Below, piece after piece: positions 60,245-64,000 of a DNA stretch of 64,000 nt. The DNA lies in the NCBI RefSeq assembly GCF_047948215.1, contig NC_134455.1:149526575-149590574 (forward strand), written 5' to 3'. A program made the position numbers and the translations under genes. Every line of letters begins with the position of its first letter. The stretch's first letter is position 1. Under the pieces are notes generated by a model, which was not told the DNA's origin, searched no databases, and saw only the letters and a program-made list of their open reading frames with translations. The stretch comes from Lycorma delicatula. Its lineage: Eukaryota; Arthropoda; Insecta; Hemiptera; Fulgoridae.

Positions 60245-61440
60245 AATTCATTTTGTAAATTTTAAGGGGGATAAAAGATAATAATATGAAAAAATGTACA
60301 ATCTTCACAGTAAATAAGTAGCTATCTTTGATAAAGAGAAGAACATACAAGGCAAGTTTCCGAACAGAAAGAACTGCTCTTAAATTTTTCTTTGCTTTTA
60401 ACTAGTTGAATGATTATGAGAAAAAAGGTCTTGCAACTACAATACTTTAATAACTGCGCCATAGTTATAGATTTAATACAAGTTTATGCTTTGTTAACCA
60501 TAAAATAAGTAAGTACGTTTATTTAGGTAGTACAATTATTGGTACGATATCATGAAAAATTTGGATAGTTTCCGCTCAATGATGAAAAGTCTTAAGCGTT
60601 TTCCATTTTATTTTACCCATTTTATACGTTGAATAAAAAATCAAGGATTAAAAAACACTAAGATGGCATCTGTTTGTTTTTTATTCTTGTATACAAGTTA
60701 TATTAAGCACATTAAAAATTTGCATTCTTTTTTATAAGTCAAAGAATACTTAATGTAAAAAAAAAATATTAATAAAATTAAGTTCTTCAGATATCTAAAT
60801 ATAAAACAATATTGTTAACTGTAAATTATGTATAAATTATAATTAGTGACATCTAATAAAAAAAACTTAATAATACAAAAATAATAACTGTGTGTGCTGG
60901 CTATAAAATATGCTGTATTTTCGGAACCTTTTAAATCACGTTTTGATAAGAATTTGCTAATTTATTTAGGGGACAATGTAAAATCTCAAAATAACATTGT
61001 TTTATCTTTTAAGAGACATAAAACATAAAATATTAATGTTATTCATAAGTTAATAATCTTAATCGTAAGCAGATTATTTTAATAGATTACTAACAGTTGC
61101 TAGTATCATTAATTGAAATAATCATAAATATTTATCATTTTACTCCAAATTTCAAGTAGTATGGTAAAAGGTGAACGATTTATTTTAGAATAAAATAAAC
61201 AGGCACAAGTTGATAATCTCATTCTTATTTCGTTCTTTTTTTGTCCATCCTCGGCATTGCATCGCTCTGTTCCCTTAAACCTTAACATTTATGCGTTAAT
61301 GAAATAATAAGGGCTCTTGTATTAATCGTGTAATATTTTATTATGCAGTACTATATATCGGGTACAGCCTATAAACGTAATAGAAGAGCTATGTATATAT
61401 TCTTATACCTACTGGATGGATGTATGTAAGTTAGAATTAT
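60245..61440. other. AT-rich spacer
   Basis: Nothing was recognised on either strand. Confidence 0.5.
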
Positions 61441-61444
61441 GAAG

Positions 61445-61668
61445 AAGTCAACCTTGCGCCTTGTCACGAGGAGAAAGTTGTCCCTGTTACTCGCTCGTTA
61501 CTTGTTTCTGTGTTCGCCATTTGTAAGATACAGTCTCACAAACGCCGATAAGTCAAACCTCGGCCGGTCTTGGGTCAACAATGCGACCTCAGTCCTTTGG
61601 TAGACCACGTCCACCGGGCTGGCTGTCAAGGCCTCGACGTCGAACACCTTCACTGCGTGATGTAAATA
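61445..61668 (-). other. GC-rich minus-strand open frame, possible exon or repeat piece
   Basis: Stop-free on the minus strand from 61668 down to 61501 (56 codons, TAA at 61498-61500). The frame contains VKVFDVEALTASPVDVVYQR, TEVALLTQDRPRFDLSAFVR and LYLTNGEHRNK. Third codon positions are mostly G or C although the surroundings are AT-rich, which is typical of translated sequence. After the stop the frame continues with protein-like text, RASNRDNFLLVTRRKVDFF, to about 61445. There is no ATG. An acceptor-like CACGCAG at the upstream side and a donor-like CAA|GTAACG near the stop are possible. The alternative plus-strand reading (ATG at 61581, Arg/Pro-rich, donor GTAAAT at 61662) is less protein-like. 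I do not recognise the product. Confidence 0.4.
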
Positions 61669-61679
61669 TTATTACACAT

Positions 61680-63010
61680 TAAAGATTGTTTATATTTCTT
61701 TATTATGTACAATTGTTTTCTAACATTCATTTTAAAACATTAGTAACTAATCGTTTTTATTTTCTGTTATCATAACCGATGCTAATGATAAACGGCATTT
61801 TCTTATAGTATACCGTTTAGAATATTTTATAGCATATTTACAAGAGACCAAAACTTCCAAGAATCAAACTTTTTAACTTTTTAATTTCATTTAATCAAAT
61901 GAAAGTTTTTCTGAATATTTTAAAATAGGTTGAGAAACATTTAAGAAAACGAAATTTTTTTGGTCACTCGATGAAATTTTAAGTACGGACCTTCTCGCAA
62001 CAATATTTATTGGAAGAATTTTATCCAAAGAACAGGTTTCTTACGTCGTTAAATTAGTTGTGTGACGAATAAGCTTTACGAACAATTATCAGAAACCAAT
62101 TAAATATTGATATACACAAATCAAGGTGGTGTTTTAGTGAAAATATCGTGTTCTAGTAAAATATATATATAAAATAAAATAAAATGATGATAATCTGCCT
62201 GGAAAAGTAAATATGTTTTTGGAAAAAATCCTGAAGACAACATAACTCGTAAACAAGTACTCCACGTTCAAAGCTTTCTGGTTATGTTTTATCTTTAATA
62301 AATACACTTTACGCCGACATTCAGCAACTTTCCCGTGCCCCATATTATTAGTCCAAACAACATTTTTGAATGTATTAAGCGACATTACAAGAAATAATTT
62401 TTGAAAATAGTCATATAATGTAAAACCACCAGACAATAAAATTGTCTATGATTTCTTCACAGAATTTTATATTTTACTTACATTAGTATTATTACATAAG
62501 TATTTTATTTAATTTATGTTTTTCTTATGTTTTGGTATTAAAATAAAAAATAAAAATACTGAGAAAGTAAATAATCAATTTTAAGCGATTGTAAAAGTTA
62601 ATGTAAAGGCAATTTTGACTGGAAAAATAAACAACATAGTATAAGTAAGGTGCTAATAACTTTTCCTAAGAAAGTTCCTTTCTTATATAAAAATATTTAA
62701 CGACCGTTACTTTTAGTAAGCGGATATTAAAATGAATTTATTTTTATTTAAATCTTGGATTTTCTCTGATCGTTTCTAATCTGTCACAACATAGCAATAT
62801 GTAGGATTAAAAAATAAACTATATGAACTGGTGGAATAAGCGAATTTAAAATTCTTCGATGTTCAAACGAATCTAATAAGAAATCTTCAAAAAAATTATA
62901 ATGATTTTGACAAATATTTTTTTTTTGTTTAATGGAAATTTTTTGTCTGCGTTATAGTTAAAATGTTAATAATGGTAAATTTATCTTTAATTTTATTTAA
63001 AACCTCTAAG
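61680..63010. other. AT-rich spacer
   Basis: A 100-codon minus-strand frame at 62134-62436 begins MSGGFTLYDYF and has mixed composition in its first half, but no domain, no splice context and a Phe/Tyr/Ile-rich second half. I treat it as probably chance. Confidence 0.4.
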
Positions 63011-63018
63011 TGTAAATA

Positions 63019-63071
63019 GCTCATTCGCAAGAATGAGCGTTCAAATTAAATTCTATAAATTTAATTTGAAC
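63019..63071. repeat. two directly abutting perfect hairpins
   Basis: GCTCATTC (63019-63026) pairs with GAATGAGC (63031-63038) around GCAA. The next base starts GTTCAAATTAAATT (63039-63052), which pairs perfectly with AATTTAATTTGAAC (63058-63071) around CTATA. There is no gap between the two hairpins. Confidence 0.92.
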
Positions 63072-63403
63072 GTAGTAACAAATATTATGCGTATAAAGCA
63101 TGCAGTTCAAATTATTAGTTAATCAATTTCAGGGATTTGTATGTGAAAATAAAATTCAATGGAATCTAGTAAACTGATGCAAGAAAAACAACTATAAGTC
63201 CCAAAAACCTACAACTAGATCCTACAAAGATCTACAACTATATTTTTGATCTTAAAATTAATTTAACTAAAATAAATATTATCAACTTCCCCGTTACCTA
63301 TTATGTTTTTATTTAGAATTATATTAAATGATTGGCACGTAATGTAATTCTACGTACAAACTTTACCATAACAATTTTAATAGTTATTATTTACTATCAT
63401 AAT

Positions 63404-64000
63404 AAAAGAATGTACACGTGGAAAAAGCCAGATAGTACTGCAAGGTATCAGATAGATTATATCATGGCTAAGCAAAGATTTAGAAATCAACTCGTGGTCT
63501 GCAAAACTTACCCTGGAGCAGACATTAATAGCGACCATAAGTTAATGATAACGAAATGTAGATTGGGGTTTAAGAACCTGAAGAAAAGGTGTTAGATGAA
63601 TCTGTGGAATTTAGAGAAACTTAAGGAAGAGGTGGTAAAGAAGATTTTTGAAGAGGACGTCGCAAGAGGTCTGAGTAAAAAAGATAAGGTAGAAAATGTA
63701 GAGAGGAAAGGAAGAATGTTAAAAAGAAAATTCTTAAATCAGTAGAAGCGAATTTAGGAGGAACAAAGAGAACTGGTAGAAAACGTTGGATTTCAGAAGA
63801 TATATTGCAGCTGAGGATGAACGTAGAAAATACAAGAATGCTAGTGATGAAGAAAGTAAAAGGAACTGTCGACAGTTAAGAAATACTATAAATAGGAAGT
63901 GCAAACTAGCGAAAGAAGAGTGGATTAAAGAAAAGTGTTCAGAAGTGGAAAGAGAAATGAACACTAGTAAAACAGACGGAGCATACAGGAAAGTTAGGAA
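63404..64000 (+). pseudogene. LINE ORF2 fragment, endonuclease end and linker, runs off window
   Basis: YTWKKPDSTARYQIDYIMAK (from about 63411) and YPGADINSDHKLMITKC (63505-63560) are the last motifs of the apurinic-type endonuclease, with QIDYI and the catalytic SDH. A TAG at 63593-63595 interrupts the frame, which continues MNLWNLEKLKEEVVKK. Another stop at 63743, a shift to ILKSVEANLGGTKRTGRKRW and ISEDILQL follow. A further shift gives DERRKYKNASDEESKRNCRQ, LRNTINRKCKLAKEEWIKEK and EREMNTSKTDGAYRKVR to the end. This linker leads to reverse transcriptase beyond the window. The text is much better preserved than the other relics, so this copy is younger. No sequence upstream of about 63400 matches, suggesting 5' truncation. 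Confidence 0.85.

Noticed and set aside
62134..62436. 100-codon minus-strand open frame starting MSGGFTLYDYF
   Set aside because: No domain, no splice or promoter context, and Phe/Tyr/Ile enrichment as expected for AT-rich DNA. Kept only as a spacer note.
1..64000. CRISPR array, prokaryotic operon, riboswitch or phage content
   Set aside because: No regularly spaced repeats with unique spacers, no Shine-Dalgarno-linked gene strings, and all protein text is of eukaryotic transposons or a spliced gene.

Overview
The window looks like nuclear DNA of an insect. It is strongly AT-rich, almost every long ORF is degenerate, the one plausible host gene is split by short and long GT-AG introns, and the repeats are typical of insects (mariner, tRNA-derived SINEs, LINEs with apurinic-type endonuclease, a FLYWCH-MULE). 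Two short interspersed families (the ACTTCCTTGTACG-ended element and the tRNA-SINE near 20.8 kb) look to me like families seen in planthopper- or leafhopper-type Hemiptera. That placement is from memory and is only tentative. No bacterial genes, CRISPR arrays, rRNA genes or canonical tRNA genes were found.

Layout. 0-10 kb: AT-rich spacer with a diverged direct duplication (2.4/3.2 kb), CA/TA microsatellites and one copy of the ACTTCCTTG element. 10.8-16.5 kb: a LINE C-terminal fragment lying between two copies of a 90-bp repeat, a degenerate mariner, a promoter-like GC-richer patch, and a nearly intact-length mariner with clear inverted repeats, TA target duplication and a crippled transposase. 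20.7-27.3 kb: a minus-strand SINE followed by two minus-strand LINE relics of different clades. 27.4-30.9 kb: three phase-compatible exons of a coiled-coil protein, the best host-gene candidate. 30.9-37.6 kb: mostly unassigned, with LTR-like and duplicated patches. 37.7-40.3 kb: nested non-autonomous DNA elements, including a 1,148-bp element with about 150-bp inverted ends and an 8-bp target duplication. 40.5-46.7 kb: an LTR-like patch, then a gag-to-RNase-H LINE pseudogene, then a FLYWCH/MULE transposon relic framed by opposed arrays of GTCCA motifs. 46.7-64 kb: long AT-rich spacer with hairpin clusters, Jockey-like and other LINE fragments, a small GC-rich open frame on the minus strand, and a LINE endonuclease fragment running off the right end.

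How the pieces fit: this is not a pathway or operon. It is a transposon graveyard around one multi-exon gene. All transposase and reverse transcriptase frames seen carry stops, frameshifts, deletions or lost catalytic residues, so none appears able to move itself. I found no convincing new molecular system. The most useful leads are the unusual MULE ends, the hAT-like non-autonomous element, the back-to-back hairpins, the unnamed coiled-coil gene, and the GC-rich minus-strand frame at 61.5 kb.
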